This document shows positions 1 to 7,747 of a stretch of 64,000 nt of DNA, piece after piece. Numbering within the stretch: the stretch's first letter is position 1; each line of letters begins with the position of its first letter. The notes under the pieces were generated by a model that did not search any database, had not been told where the DNA came from, and saw nothing but the letters and a program-made list of their open reading frames with translations. The stretch is taken from assembly GCF_019042245.1 (NCBI RefSeq), contig NZ_JAHQCX010000008.1:62001-126000 (forward strand), read 5' to 3'. Position numbers and translations under genes: made by a program. This DNA is from Diplocloster modestus (GTDB lineage Bacteria; Bacillota; Clostridia; Lachnospirales; Lachnospiraceae).

Positions 1-692
1 GTGTATTCCTTGTCATAATCCATGCTGTATCCGAGCTTATCGATCCCTTTCAGAATGCCCTCGCCGCTTGCATAGCAGTTATGAGGCGCCTTTCTGTCGG
101 AGGTACGGTAATATACGATATCTCCGGGATAGCCCGCGCCGCTGCTGGCCAGTCCGCTGACATTATTTACATAATCCTTGGACAGCAGATCCAGCGCGTA
201 TACCGCCTGGCCATAGTGACAATAGATAGCGTCAAATTCCAATGCGAACTGCACAAAGTAATCACGGCAGCTTCGAACCGAACCAATTTTCTTTAAATCC
301 TGCCACTCTTCCATCACACCCATCAAACGGGTCATATATCCTTCCACCGGTGCCTCATAAATCACGCCGGATCTGGAAATACCAGTCTGGGGGCAGGCAA
401 CCTGCGCGTTGTTGAATACATAGGCGATGGGCCTGGTATCTCCAACGGACTTGTCCACCCATTCACCGGTCAGATAACTCTGTACCTGATTGCCGTTGGT
501 CTGCCGAACCCACATATTGCCCGTGTTCTCTTCCACTTCGGCAGGCTCTTCCTCCGGGACCGGAGTCTCTGCCGGCGCTTCGGGTACCGGTGTCGCCGCC
601 GGAGTTTCCACAGGTGCCTCCTCTTTCTTACCGCAGGCAATCATGCTGACCGCCATGGTAAGAACAAAGGCAAATGCTAATATTTTTTTCAT
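1..692 (-). CDS. DUF3048 (YerB-like) lipoprotein, C-terminus outside window
   Basis: About 230 codons are visible, read from the ATG at 692 down to base 1, so the C-terminus is missing. The N-terminus is a lipoprotein signal: KK, a hydrophobic stretch, then a lipobox ending IAC-G at Cys20. A Pro/Glu-rich linker (residues 23-58) follows. The body carries DUF3048 hallmarks: RPIAYVFNNA, SGVIYEAPVEGYMTR, and IGSVRSCRDYF followed by DAIYCHYG. The ATG shares one base with the ybeY stop (TGATG), which implies translational coupling in the phoH-ybeY operon. YerB-type proteins are extracytoplasmic and of unknown biochemical role. Family assignment is by motif recall. Confidence 0.8.
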   Translation of the reverse strand, partial: MKKILAFAFVLTMAVSMIACGKKEEAPVETPAATPVPEAPAETPVPEEEPAEVEENTGNMWVRQTNGNQVQSYLTGEWVDKSVGDTRPIAYVFNNAQVACPQTGISRSGVIYEAPVEGYMTRLMGVMEEWQDLKKIGSVRSCRDYFVQFALEFDAIYCHYGQAVYALDLLSKDYVNNVSGLASSGAGYPGDIVYYRTSDRKAPHNCYASGEGILKGIDKLGYSMDYDKEY

Positions 693-1204
693 CACTCTTT
701 CCTCTCTTCCTTTTCTATCTGCAAGCAATGCAGGATTTCTTCCTGTTTTGCTTCCATTCGCTTCGCTTCTTCCTCGGTTATATGATCATAACCAAACAAA
801 TGCAGCATACTGTGGGCGATTAAAAACGCGTATTCCCTCTTCTCGGAATGCCCATATAGCTGCGCCTGTTCCCTGACCTTTTCCAAAGAAAGTATGATAT
901 CCCCCAGCATCAGTTCCCCTGTTTCCGGGTTAAAATAATCCAGCTCATCCGCCTCAATACCGGAAAAATCCGCCGGAGAGTCATAGTCGACCAGCGGAAA
1001 TGACAATACATCCGTCGGCCTGTCGATCTGTCGGTATTCCCGGTTAATCTCACGGATCGATTCATTATCCGTCAAAGTTACGTTTAATTCCACCTCATAG
1101 GGACAGTTTACGTAGTCCAGGGCCTGCTCCACCACCTGCCCCGCTACTGCCTCCATATCCAGATCCAATTCAGTCTCACATTCTCTGATTATCTGTAAAC
1201 TCAT
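692..1204 (-). CDS. ybeY: YbeY, endoribonuclease / 16S rRNA maturation factor
   Basis: 170 aa. The family metal site HxxxHxxGxDH is intact: His131, His135 and His141 in HSMLHLFGYDH. The upstream RPTDVLSFPL motif and GELMLGDIILS are also typical. YbeY is a zinc-dependent endonuclease involved in 16S rRNA 3'-end processing and ribosome quality control. It lies 57 bp after phoH, in the conserved Firmicutes order yqfC-yqfD-phoH-ybeY, and its stop overlaps the start of the lipoprotein gene. Confidence 0.95.
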   Translation of the reverse strand: MSLQIIRECETELDLDMEAVAGQVVEQALDYVNCPYEVELNVTLTDNESIREINREYRQIDRPTDVLSFPLVDYDSPADFSGIEADELDYFNPETGELMLGDIILSLEKVREQAQLYGHSEKREYAFLIAHSMLHLFGYDHITEEEAKRMEAKQEEILHCLQIEKEERKE

Positions 1205-1261
1205 ACGAGAACCTCACTTTTTATATTGCCTACACCATGTATCAGTTATCCGGTCATATAC

Positions 1262-2290
1262 TTATCTTGTCTTTTCAGGATTACTACCGGGTTTCGTTCT
1301 CCCGCCGCTACGATATCGATCGGTCTTTTTCATGGTATTCTGTTCGTACTCCTCATAAGCCTGTACGATCTTCTGCACCAAAGGGTGACGGACCACATCT
1401 TTGCTGGTCAGATAGGAAAATCCGATATCTTCTACCTTTTTCAGAACCCGCACGGCGATATCCAGTCCTGATTTCGTGCCGGAGGGCAAATCCTTCTGAG
1501 TCATGTCTCCGGTAATGATCACCTTGGATCCGAATCCGATCCGGGTGAGGAACATCTTCATCTGAGCCGGCGTCGTATTCTGCGCCTCATCCAGGATAAT
1601 ATACGCATTGTCCAAAGTACGCCCGCGCATGTACGCCAGCGGGGCCACTTCGATCAATCCCTTTTCCATATTCTTCATAAAGCTTTCCGAACCCATGATC
1701 TGATACAGCGCATCGTAAAGGGGCCGCAGATAGGGATCCACCTTGCTCTGCAGATCTCCCGGCAGGAAACCTAATTTTTCCCCCGCCTCGATGGCAGGCC
1801 TGGTCAGGATAATCCGTCCCACCTCTTCGTCCTTAAACGCCTTGATCGCCATAGCCATAGCCAGATAGGTCTTGCCGGTACCTGCGGGGCCGATGCCGAA
1901 TACGATCATCTTTTCCCGGATCTGGTCCACGTACTGTTTCTGGCCCAGCGTTTTGGGTTTAATGGGCTTTCCATTGATGGTATGGCAGATGCAGTCCTTA
2001 TCGATCTCGACGACCGCCTCTTCCTTTTCTTCAAAAGAAAGGGCTATGATATAATCCACATTCTGTTCCCCGATAATATTTCCCCGTTTGGACAGCTCTA
2101 CCAGCTGTTCAAATACTTTTCTGGCCTTGGCAGCCGAACCTTCCGGCCCTATGATTTTCAGGCCGCCGTCCCTGGCGATTACCGTTACCTGGAAGGCTCT
2201 TTCGATCTTCTTTATATAAGCATCAAACTGTCCGAACACATTTTGGGCATGTTCGGACGGAACATCGAGAATTTTTTCAGTTATACTCAT
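1262..2290 (-). CDS. phoH: PhoH-family ATPase
   Basis: 342 aa. A small N-terminal KH-like region (about 1-75) precedes a P-loop ATPase domain with Walker A GPAGTGKT at about 134-141 and Walker B IILDEAQN further on. The C-terminal VEDIGFSYLTSKDVVRHPLV is characteristic of the family. It is a cytosolic nucleotide-binding protein linked to RNA metabolism, often beside ybeY as here. Its ATG overlaps the last codons of yqfD by 4 bases. Confidence 0.95.
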   Translation of the reverse strand: MSITEKILDVPSEHAQNVFGQFDAYIKKIERAFQVTVIARDGGLKIIGPEGSAAKARKVFEQLVELSKRGNIIGEQNVDYIIALSFEEKEEAVVEIDKDCICHTINGKPIKPKTLGQKQYVDQIREKMIVFGIGPAGTGKTYLAMAMAIKAFKDEEVGRIILTRPAIEAGEKLGFLPGDLQSKVDPYLRPLYDALYQIMGSESFMKNMEKGLIEVAPLAYMRGRTLDNAYIILDEAQNTTPAQMKMFLTRIGFGSKVIITGDMTQKDLPSGTKSGLDIAVRVLKKVEDIGFSYLTSKDVVRHPLVQKIVQAYEEYEQNTMKKTDRYRSGGRTKPGSNPEKTR

Positions 2291-3534
2291 TCTTCTTCGG
2301 TCCTCTCTTCCGGATCAGGGATGGTCAGCATCTCTGTCGGCGTGCGGGCACCGATTTTTTCTTCAATCAACAGCTTTCCCGCGGCTTTGCAGAAATCCCC
2401 ATCAATTCCTATTTTAACATTATTTTCAACAATTTGAACCCCTTTTTTTCTTAATTTTTCTAAAAATTCCGACAAATGCTGTTCTGCTATGGCATCTGCT
2501 TCTTCCTGTGTATACATTTTTTCCACAGGTGTGTAGTCATTTACCGTGGAAATCTGTAAAGTTAGGGGCAAATAAAAGTTTTCCCCGATTTTCAGTGTGT
2601 ATTCATCGGTGACGATGTCGAAGGTCTGATAGGGTATCTTTGGCTGAAACAGGCGGATCTGTTTTTGCAGGATTTTAAGGCCAACCTGAAATTTATGTTC
2701 CCCGCTGTAATTTTTATCTGTATAGGCCAGCGGGAATTCATCGCTGTATTCATGGACTGTTTTCGCATAGATATCCGCGTCTGCGGACCGGAACTGATAG
2801 TTGATGACGGTCGCATCGTCTCCTAATACATCCACCCGCCCCAGCACCAGCAGGTCCCCTTCTTTTACCACATCCCCCACTTTTACCTGAGGGGTCCCCG
2901 CCCGTGTGATCATCTTTGTAATAAGCCCGTCTTTATCGGCGATCAGATCCGTAACGGTATCATCCCCCTGTTCCTGGACCGTATCCACCACATCTGTATC
3001 CGTATTTTCCCGGACATGGATTAAAAGCCTGGTTCCCCGGATCTCCGCCGAAGCCCAGATGATATCGTTAAACTGAGCGCGGATCATGGATTCCACTTCC
3101 TGACAGTCCACCTTTTTTTTGGAGATTCCGTGATATACCTCCTGAGTCGACAGATAATCCAGGATCACATCCGAAGTCTGGGTATAATTTCCTTCTATAT
3201 GAATGTCCCAAATAAACAAAGACATCACGTAGAGCATGGCTGCGCACAGAACGATACCAATAAAGAACATTTTACGCTTCCGGTATTTATGTAAAAAAAA
3301 AGGAAGTCCACATTTGTCCAATATCACTACCTTTGTCTTGGTTTTCTTCAATATTGGCTTCAGTTTGCGGAATCCCTTAATCGTGATATACATTTCATAA
3401 TCATCACCGACATTCTCAATATTCCATAGCAGAATATCATGGTAACTGCATAAATTGATGAACCGTTCCGGGGAATATCCCACCAGCCGGATTTTAATAT
3501 ACCCTTTTATATACTGAATGATTTGAATGAGCAA
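2287..3534 (-). CDS. yqfD: Sporulation protein YqfD
   Basis: 415 aa. The start codon is TTG, preceded by GAGGTG at about 7 nt, and gives MLIQIIQYIKGYIKIRL. A single membrane segment lies at about 86-108 (MFFIGIVLCAAMLYVMSLF). The rest is a large extracytoplasmic domain rich in beta-type sequence. In Bacillus the yqfCD pair is made in the mother cell under sigma-E and is required for normal sporulation. The 3' end overlaps phoH, and the gene is 21 bp downstream of yqfC. Confidence 0.9.
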   Translation of the reverse strand: MLIQIIQYIKGYIKIRLVGYSPERFINLCSYHDILLWNIENVGDDYEMYITIKGFRKLKPILKKTKTKVVILDKCGLPFFLHKYRKRKMFFIGIVLCAAMLYVMSLFIWDIHIEGNYTQTSDVILDYLSTQEVYHGISKKKVDCQEVESMIRAQFNDIIWASAEIRGTRLLIHVRENTDTDVVDTVQEQGDDTVTDLIADKDGLITKMITRAGTPQVKVGDVVKEGDLLVLGRVDVLGDDATVINYQFRSADADIYAKTVHEYSDEFPLAYTDKNYSGEHKFQVGLKILQKQIRLFQPKIPYQTFDIVTDEYTLKIGENFYLPLTLQISTVNDYTPVEKMYTQEEADAIAEQHLSEFLEKLRKKGVQIVENNVKIGIDGDFCKAAGKLLIEEKIGARTPTEMLTIPDPEERTEEE

Positions 3535-3555
3535 CCAGATGCACCTCGACTTATT

Positions 3556-3873
3556 TTAAGTATAATGGATCTCTATAATGCGTCCTGTAATTTTCATTTC
3601 ATCATTGGTATAATAATCTATATGCAGATTCGTCCCTTTCATCTCCAGCTGGCAGGTTTTTGTCTGTAGACGGATTCTCTCCTTCGTATATTCTATAATT
3701 CCCCGGTAATTTTCCACGTAAGCTTCACACTGCCCGGTCACGGTCAGGATCACCGCGCCGAACATCAGATCCTTGGGAAGCTTCAGGGAATCCACCACAT
3801 TTTCCTTTACACCCGGAGTCTCTCCTTTTTGTTTTGCGATGCGGTCTGCGTTTCTTGATTTCCTCATAGTCAT
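3556..3873 (-). CDS. yqfC: YabP/YqfC-family sporulation protein
   Basis: 105 aa. The YabP/YqfC domain covers about 25-105: LPKDLMFGAVILTVTGQCEA, YRGIIEYTKERIRLQTK, MKITGRIIEIHY. It is a small soluble protein with no membrane segment. It heads the yqfC-yqfD-phoH-ybeY operon and is preceded by a sigma-E-type promoter (see 3893-3921). The Shine-Dalgarno is weak (ATATGGG), and a second ATG two codons in is an alternative start. Confidence 0.88.
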   Translation of the reverse strand: MTMRKSRNADRIAKQKGETPGVKENVVDSLKLPKDLMFGAVILTVTGQCEAYVENYRGIIEYTKERIRLQTKTCQLEMKGTNLHIDYYTNDEMKITGRIIEIHYT

Positions 3874-3892
3874 CCCATATGGTTTATTATCT

Positions 3893-3921
3893 AATATATG
3901 TGGAGGATTACCGGATTATGA
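3893..3921 (-). promoter_or_regulatory. Putative sigma-E promoter of yqfC
   Basis: Reading the minus strand, TCATAAT (3915-3921) is followed after exactly 14 bp by CATATATT (3893-3900), about 20 bp before the yqfC ATG. This fits the mother-cell sigma-E layout (a -35 like ATATT/CATAAT, 14-bp spacer, -10 like CATACAAT). It also agrees with the known sigma-E control of yqfC in Bacillus. No sigma-A promoter of comparable quality is seen here. Confidence 0.5.
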
Positions 3922-4052
3922 ATTTGGACGGCGGCTGTGCCGCTTTTGTGAAGGAGGGTCCGCAGTCCCGTACCCTGGATATTATCGGAGCTGATGTGGA
4001 AGGGATTATGGGCCGGGCAAGCAGGGAAATTCTTGCGGCTTTGCTTGAATAG
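3918..4052 (+). CDS. Possible small ORF, 44 aa, unknown
   Basis: ATG at 3918, TAG at 4050-4052. GGAGG at 3902-3906 lies 11 nt upstream; an in-frame GTG at 3900 is also possible. The peptide begins MNLDGGCAAFVKEG and ends MGRASREILAALLE. The composition looks protein-like, with an acidic/hydrophobic helix at the end. I do not recognise it. It diverges from yqfC and overlaps its promoter, and a hairpin follows at 4105-4146. It may be a real small gene, a remnant of a longer gene, or chance. Confidence 0.3.
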   Translation: MNLDGGCAAFVKEGPQSRTLDIIGADVEGIMGRASREILAALLE

Positions 4053-4104
4053 ATGAGGTTTTTCATTTGTGCTTTCCATTTGTTCATTTATAATGATTCA
4101 TGTG

Positions 4105-4146
4105 AACCGGCAGGTGCCTGAAACCCCTTCCGCGCGCCTGCCGGTT
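4105..4146. terminator. Inverted repeat between pdp and the small ORF
   Basis: AACCGGCAGG (4105-4114) and CCTGCCGGTT (4137-4146) are perfect 10-bp arms. The hairpin lies 36 bp beyond the pdp stop and could end transcription from either side. Neither flank has a strong T-run, so it is a tentative terminator. Confidence 0.5.
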
Positions 4147-4181
4147 TATATGAAATATAATGTGCCTAGTTTAAGTAAAAA

Positions 4182-5501
4182 TTATGATTGATGATCGGCT
4201 TGTATGATCGCTTTAATAAAAGCAGGGCGTTCCACCGGCTCTTCCGAGAAATGGCAGGTACTACGGAACCGTTCTTTCGCCTGCCGCAGTTTTTCAGGAT
4301 CATTGGCGTGGATGGCAGCAAGGGATTCACCCGTCTTTACGTAGTCCCCTACTTTTTTGTGGAGAACGAGTCCTACGGATAAGTCGATCTCACTGTCCTT
4401 CGTCTCGCGGCCGCCTCCCAGGATCAGGGATACGATCCCTACGTCCTCGGTATCGATGTGGCATATATAGCCGGACTGTTCAGAGGGGATCTCTTCGACC
4501 AGGGACGCCTGGGGCAGAAGCTCTGTGTTGAATACCGCCGCTTCCTCACCGCCCTGGGCATGGACGAATTCCGCCAGCTTGGCCAGTGCGCTGCCGTCGT
4601 CTATGGTTTTCTGCAAAATATCTTCCGCCTCTTCCATAGAATGGGAACGTCCGATGCTGACCAGCAGTCCGGCGCCCAGCTTCCTGCACAAATTCTTCAG
4701 ATCTTCAGACCCACGTCCTTTTAAGGTCTCGATGGCTTCCTTCACTTCCAGTGCATTTCCCACAGCGAAGCCCAGCGGCTGATCCATGTCGGATACGATG
4801 GCCGTCATCTTCCTTCCCGCCGATGTCCCGATCTCGACCATGGTTTTGGCCAGGGCCAGGGCGTCTTCCTCTGTCTTCATAAAAGCGCCGCTTCCAGTCT
4901 TCACATCCAGCACGATAGCATCTGCTCCGGCTGCCAGCTTCTTGCTCATTATGCTGCTGGCGATCAACGACAAATTATCTACCGTAGCCGTTACGTCGCG
5001 CAGCGCGTACAATTTCTTATCCGCCGGGGCCAGGTCTGCCGTCTGCCCCATGATGGCTATTTTGATTCGGTTCACATTTTCTATAAACTGGGTTTCCGTC
5101 AGGGAGACAGAAAAGCCCGGGAAGCTTTCCAGCTTGTCAATGGTTCCTCCGGTATGGCCAAGGCCCCGCCCGGACATTTTGGCAACGGGCAGTCCCAGCG
5201 CGGCCAGCATGGGCGTCAGAACCAGTGACGTCTTATCTCCGACGCCGCCGGTGCTGTGTTTATCCACTTTAATTCCCTCGATGGCGGAGAGATCCAGCAT
5301 ATCACCGCTGCGGGCCATGGACATGGTCAGATTTACGGTCTCTTCTTTGCTCATTCCCCGGAAATAGACCGCCATCATCATGGCCGACATCTGATAGTCC
5401 GGTATTTTTCCGTTTGTATAATCATGGATCATAAATTCGATCTCCTCTTTGGTAAGGACACCGCCGTTTCTTTTCTTCATAATCAAATCATACATTCTCA
5501 T
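4182..5501 (-). CDS. pdp: Pyrimidine-nucleoside phosphorylase
   Basis: 439 aa from the chosen start. GGAGG (5509-5513) sits 7 nt before the ATG at 5501 and gives MRMYDLIMKKRNGG, the family N-terminus; an upstream in-frame ATG at 5555 lacks this. Signature SGRGLGHTGGTIDKLES and phosphate-site KHSTGGVGDKTS are intact. Like family members it has an alpha/beta phosphorylase fold with the C-terminal PYNP domain (HKKVGDYVKTGES). It cleaves uridine/thymidine and related nucleosides with phosphate, as cytosolic salvage. It appears monocistronic. Confidence 0.95.
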   Translation of the reverse strand: MRMYDLIMKKRNGGVLTKEEIEFMIHDYTNGKIPDYQMSAMMMAVYFRGMSKEETVNLTMSMARSGDMLDLSAIEGIKVDKHSTGGVGDKTSLVLTPMLAALGLPVAKMSGRGLGHTGGTIDKLESFPGFSVSLTETQFIENVNRIKIAIMGQTADLAPADKKLYALRDVTATVDNLSLIASSIMSKKLAAGADAIVLDVKTGSGAFMKTEEDALALAKTMVEIGTSAGRKMTAIVSDMDQPLGFAVGNALEVKEAIETLKGRGSEDLKNLCRKLGAGLLVSIGRSHSMEEAEDILQKTIDDGSALAKLAEFVHAQGGEEAAVFNTELLPQASLVEEIPSEQSGYICHIDTEDVGIVSLILGGGRETKDSEIDLSVGLVLHKKVGDYVKTGESLAAIHANDPEKLRQAKERFRSTCHFSEEPVERPAFIKAIIQADHQS

Positions 5502-5603
5502 AGACCATTCCTCCATAATCCTTTTCGGATCGATCGAATTTTTTCTGCTGCGCATTCTTTTAAATCTTTTCGAAGAATTGATTACTGATACTTCTCGCTG
5601 CAG

Positions 5604-6590
5604 CTATAGCATGGATGCCCGGAGTTCCTCGCCGCTCTTCGCGCTCAGATACGCGGGCGGTATATCAAACACGGTTTTACAGCCCGTCTCCCCCTGCGAG
5701 GCTAGCCGGTATGCTGCCCTGGCATATGCCACGATCACGCAGGACGTGAATTCCGGATTCGAATCCAGCTTCAGACTATATTCGATCAGATGGCTGTGCT
5801 CTTCCTCCCATCCCGTTTTCCCGCTGCGCAGCACGAACCCCCCGTGGGGAATCCCGCTGTGATTCGCGCGAAGTTCTTCCTCGCTGATGAAATAAACTGT
5901 CGTATCGTAATCTGCGAAATAGTTGGGCATCGTTATAATTTCATTTTCAACCGCTGTAGCGTCCGCACCCGGTTCCAGTACCACAAAACATTCCCTGGTA
6001 TGCTTTTCACGGGTCGATAGCTGAGGATTCTCCCCTTTCCTCACAGATTCCAGCGCTGCTTCTACAGGTATCGTATACTGCTTGGCATCCTTCACTCCCG
6101 GAATCCTCCTGAGCGCGTCCGAATGTCCCTGGCTCACACCTTTCCCCCAAAAAGTATAATCATTTCCCTGCGGCAGAATCGCATTCGCATACATCCTGTT
6201 CAGAGAGAACAATCCGGGATCCCAGCCCACGGATATGATCCCCACTTTATTACCGGCCTTCGCCGCCGCGTTCACATTGGCAAAATGCTCCGGAATCCGC
6301 GCATGGGTATCAAAACTATCCACCACGTGAAACGCCCCGGCATATTCCGGGGTCTGCACCGGCAGATCTGTAGCGCTTCCTCCGCACAAAATCATAACAT
6401 CAATCCGGTCTTTCCAATCCATTGCCTCCGCCACGCTGCACACAGCCGCTTTCTCAGTCAGGATCGACACTCCGGCCGGATCCCTCCTGGTAAATACTGC
6501 CACCAGTTCCATATCCGGATTCTGTTTAATGGCGCATTCTACACCGCGTCCCAGATTACCGTAACCCAATATACCAATTCTAATACTCAT
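5604..6590 (-). CDS. ddh: meso-Diaminopimelate D-dehydrogenase
   Basis: 328 aa. Rossmann start IGILGYGNLGRGVE (residues 5-18), then AVFTRRDP, which is the NADP-binding region of Ddh. SFDTHARIPEH and VGWDPGLFSLNR are substrate-domain signatures. The enzyme makes meso-DAP in one step from tetrahydrodipicolinate with NADPH and ammonia, for lysine and peptidoglycan. This is the dehydrogenase variant of the DAP pathway found in many Clostridia. It has its own gene space, with 87 bp to the next stop upstream. Confidence 0.95.
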   Translation of the reverse strand: MSIRIGILGYGNLGRGVECAIKQNPDMELVAVFTRRDPAGVSILTEKAAVCSVAEAMDWKDRIDVMILCGGSATDLPVQTPEYAGAFHVVDSFDTHARIPEHFANVNAAAKAGNKVGIISVGWDPGLFSLNRMYANAILPQGNDYTFWGKGVSQGHSDALRRIPGVKDAKQYTIPVEAALESVRKGENPQLSTREKHTRECFVVLEPGADATAVENEIITMPNYFADYDTTVYFISEEELRANHSGIPHGGFVLRSGKTGWEEEHSHLIEYSLKLDSNPEFTSCVIVAYARAAYRLASQGETGCKTVFDIPPAYLSAKSGEELRASML

Positions 6591-6644
6591 TTTTGTTCAA
6601 CCTTCCTCCTGTGTATTAAAAATTTCTTAACAATGTTATCTTAT

Positions 6645-6697
6645 TAGACGATTATCTTTATTACACGATTATCTCTATTACACGGTTATCTCTATTT
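6645..6697 (+). repeat. 17-bp tandem repeat, about 3 copies, at the 3' end of a VOC gene
   Basis: ATTAGACGATTATCTTT, ATTACACGATTATCTCT and ATTACACGGTTATCTCT follow one another. The last copy contains the VOC gene's terminal codons and stop, so the repeat array duplicated the end of the gene into the intergenic space. No function is evident. Confidence 0.75.
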
Positions 6698-7061
6698 GAT
6701 TGCCTTCAATACCTATGATGCAGCTTTCATAGTAACCGTCGCCCGTTGTCCTCGGCCCGCTTATGACCTCATAGCCATCTGCTTTCAACTGTTGAGTCAG
6801 TTCGTCCACTTTTTCTTTACTTCCCACAGAAAAGGCAATGTGAATATACCCCGTTCTCTGTGTTCCCTTGATTTCATCAGACATACCTGGCTTATTCATT
6901 ATTTCAATCCTTGCTCCGTCCCCGAAGGAAAGAAAATAAGATCTAAAATCAGTTGTCGTATTATGATAGCCTGCATTTGCAACAGCGTTCAAATACTTTA
7001 TAAAGAATTCTTTCGCAGCTTCCAGATGGTTTACGTACATAGCAATATGCTCTATTTTCAT
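6678..7061 (-). CDS. VOC-family (glyoxalase-fold) protein
   Basis: 127 aa. Two beta-alpha-beta-beta-beta VOC modules: residues 1-55 ([23 protein letters not shown]) and 70-127 ([37 protein letters not shown]). Candidate metal ligands are His5, Glu53, His74 and the final Glu, the usual glyoxalase positions. The substrate is unknown; lactoylglutathione-like or antibiotic/toxin-modifying roles are typical. It lies 56 bp after the TetR gene, and its leader carries the conserved hairpin element seen again before pduL. Confidence 0.8.
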   Translation of the reverse strand: MKIEHIAMYVNHLEAAKEFFIKYLNAVANAGYHNTTTDFRSYFLSFGDGARIEIMNKPGMSDEIKGTQRTGYIHIAFSVGSKEKVDELTQQLKADGYEVISGPRTTGDGYYESCIIGIEGNQIEITV

Positions 7062-7062
7062 T

Positions 7063-7113
7063 TTTCCTCCATGGGTGCTCTTTCACGCACATATAGGCAG
7101 ACGCAAACATTTT
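7063..7113 (-). promoter_or_regulatory. Leader element with short hairpin before the VOC gene
   Basis: On the minus strand the order is CCTATATGTGC, an A-rich loop, GCAC, then GGAGG and the VOC ATG. The same arrangement (CCTATAT-GTGC...GCAC-NNN-GGAGG at equal spacing) occurs twice before pduL at 62347-62465. It may be a repeated RNA or DNA element whose Shine-Dalgarno is part of the repeat. Confidence 0.4.
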
Positions 7114-7117
7114 ATGA

Positions 7118-7747
7118 TCAGCCTCCGCTCTCCTTTCCCTGATAAATCCTGGCGAACTCCCTGATCTGGCGTTCCAGCGCCTGCAAAGCCTCCGCTTCCC
7201 TATGCGGCTCCTGGTCATATTTATTCAACAGGAAAAAAAATGGGGCATAAAAATTGACTGCCATAGCCTCCGGATCATTTCCAGTGAAGATCCCCCGATG
7301 AATCATTTCGCCGAACAATGCGGTCTGGTATGTTACGGCCGCATTCATGAATATACTGCGGTACACTTCATAAATATCCCGGTCCCGGTACTGCTCGATC
7401 GCCAGCATCCGGCGAAAGCGGGATGCGAACTCATCCTTGAGATAAAATAGAAAAATCTGTTTGCTCAAGTCCAGCAGTTTATCGATCCCGACTGTGCCGT
7501 AGAGGCCGGCCGCCTCCAACAGGTTCCCCTCGTCAGGCAGTCCGAACGCCCGGGACATCTCCTCCATCCGCACGGACATCTCCTGGACGATGGTGTCGAA
7601 GATCTCTTTCTTGCTGCTGAAATGCTTGTACAGGGAACTGTCCTTGATCCCCACTTTATCCGCAATAATTTTCACACTGGTGCCCTGGTATCCCTGTATG
7701 GAAAATAGGGTCAGAGCTTCTTCCACAATCCGTTCTCTCGTCGTCAT
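7118..7747 (-). CDS. TetR-family transcriptional regulator
   Basis: 209 aa. N-terminal HTH at about 1-50 (TTRERIVEEALTLFSIQGYQGTSVKIIADKVGIKDSSLYKHFSSKKE split by helix turns). The C-terminal ligand domain is not recognised. GGAGG lies 8 nt before the ATG. The start sits 92 bp inside the end of the radical-SAM gene in another frame, so the two must be co-transcribed. Two matching palindromes in the operon promoter (8922-8937, 8960-8975) are the likely autoregulatory sites. Confidence 0.88.
   Translation of the reverse strand: MTTRERIVEEALTLFSIQGYQGTSVKIIADKVGIKDSSLYKHFSSKKEIFDTIVQEMSVRMEEMSRAFGLPDEGNLLEAAGLYGTVGIDKLLDLSKQIFLFYLKDEFASRFRRMLAIEQYRDRDIYEVYRSIFMNAAVTYQTALFGEMIHRGIFTGNDPEAMAVNFYAPFFFLLNKYDQEPHREAEALQALERQIREFARIYQGKESGG

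Noticed and set aside
490..876. 128-aa plus-strand ORF rich in Ser/Gly/Ala
   Set aside because: It is antisense to the lipoprotein linker and ybeY, and its low complexity mirrors the Pro/Glu-rich linker.
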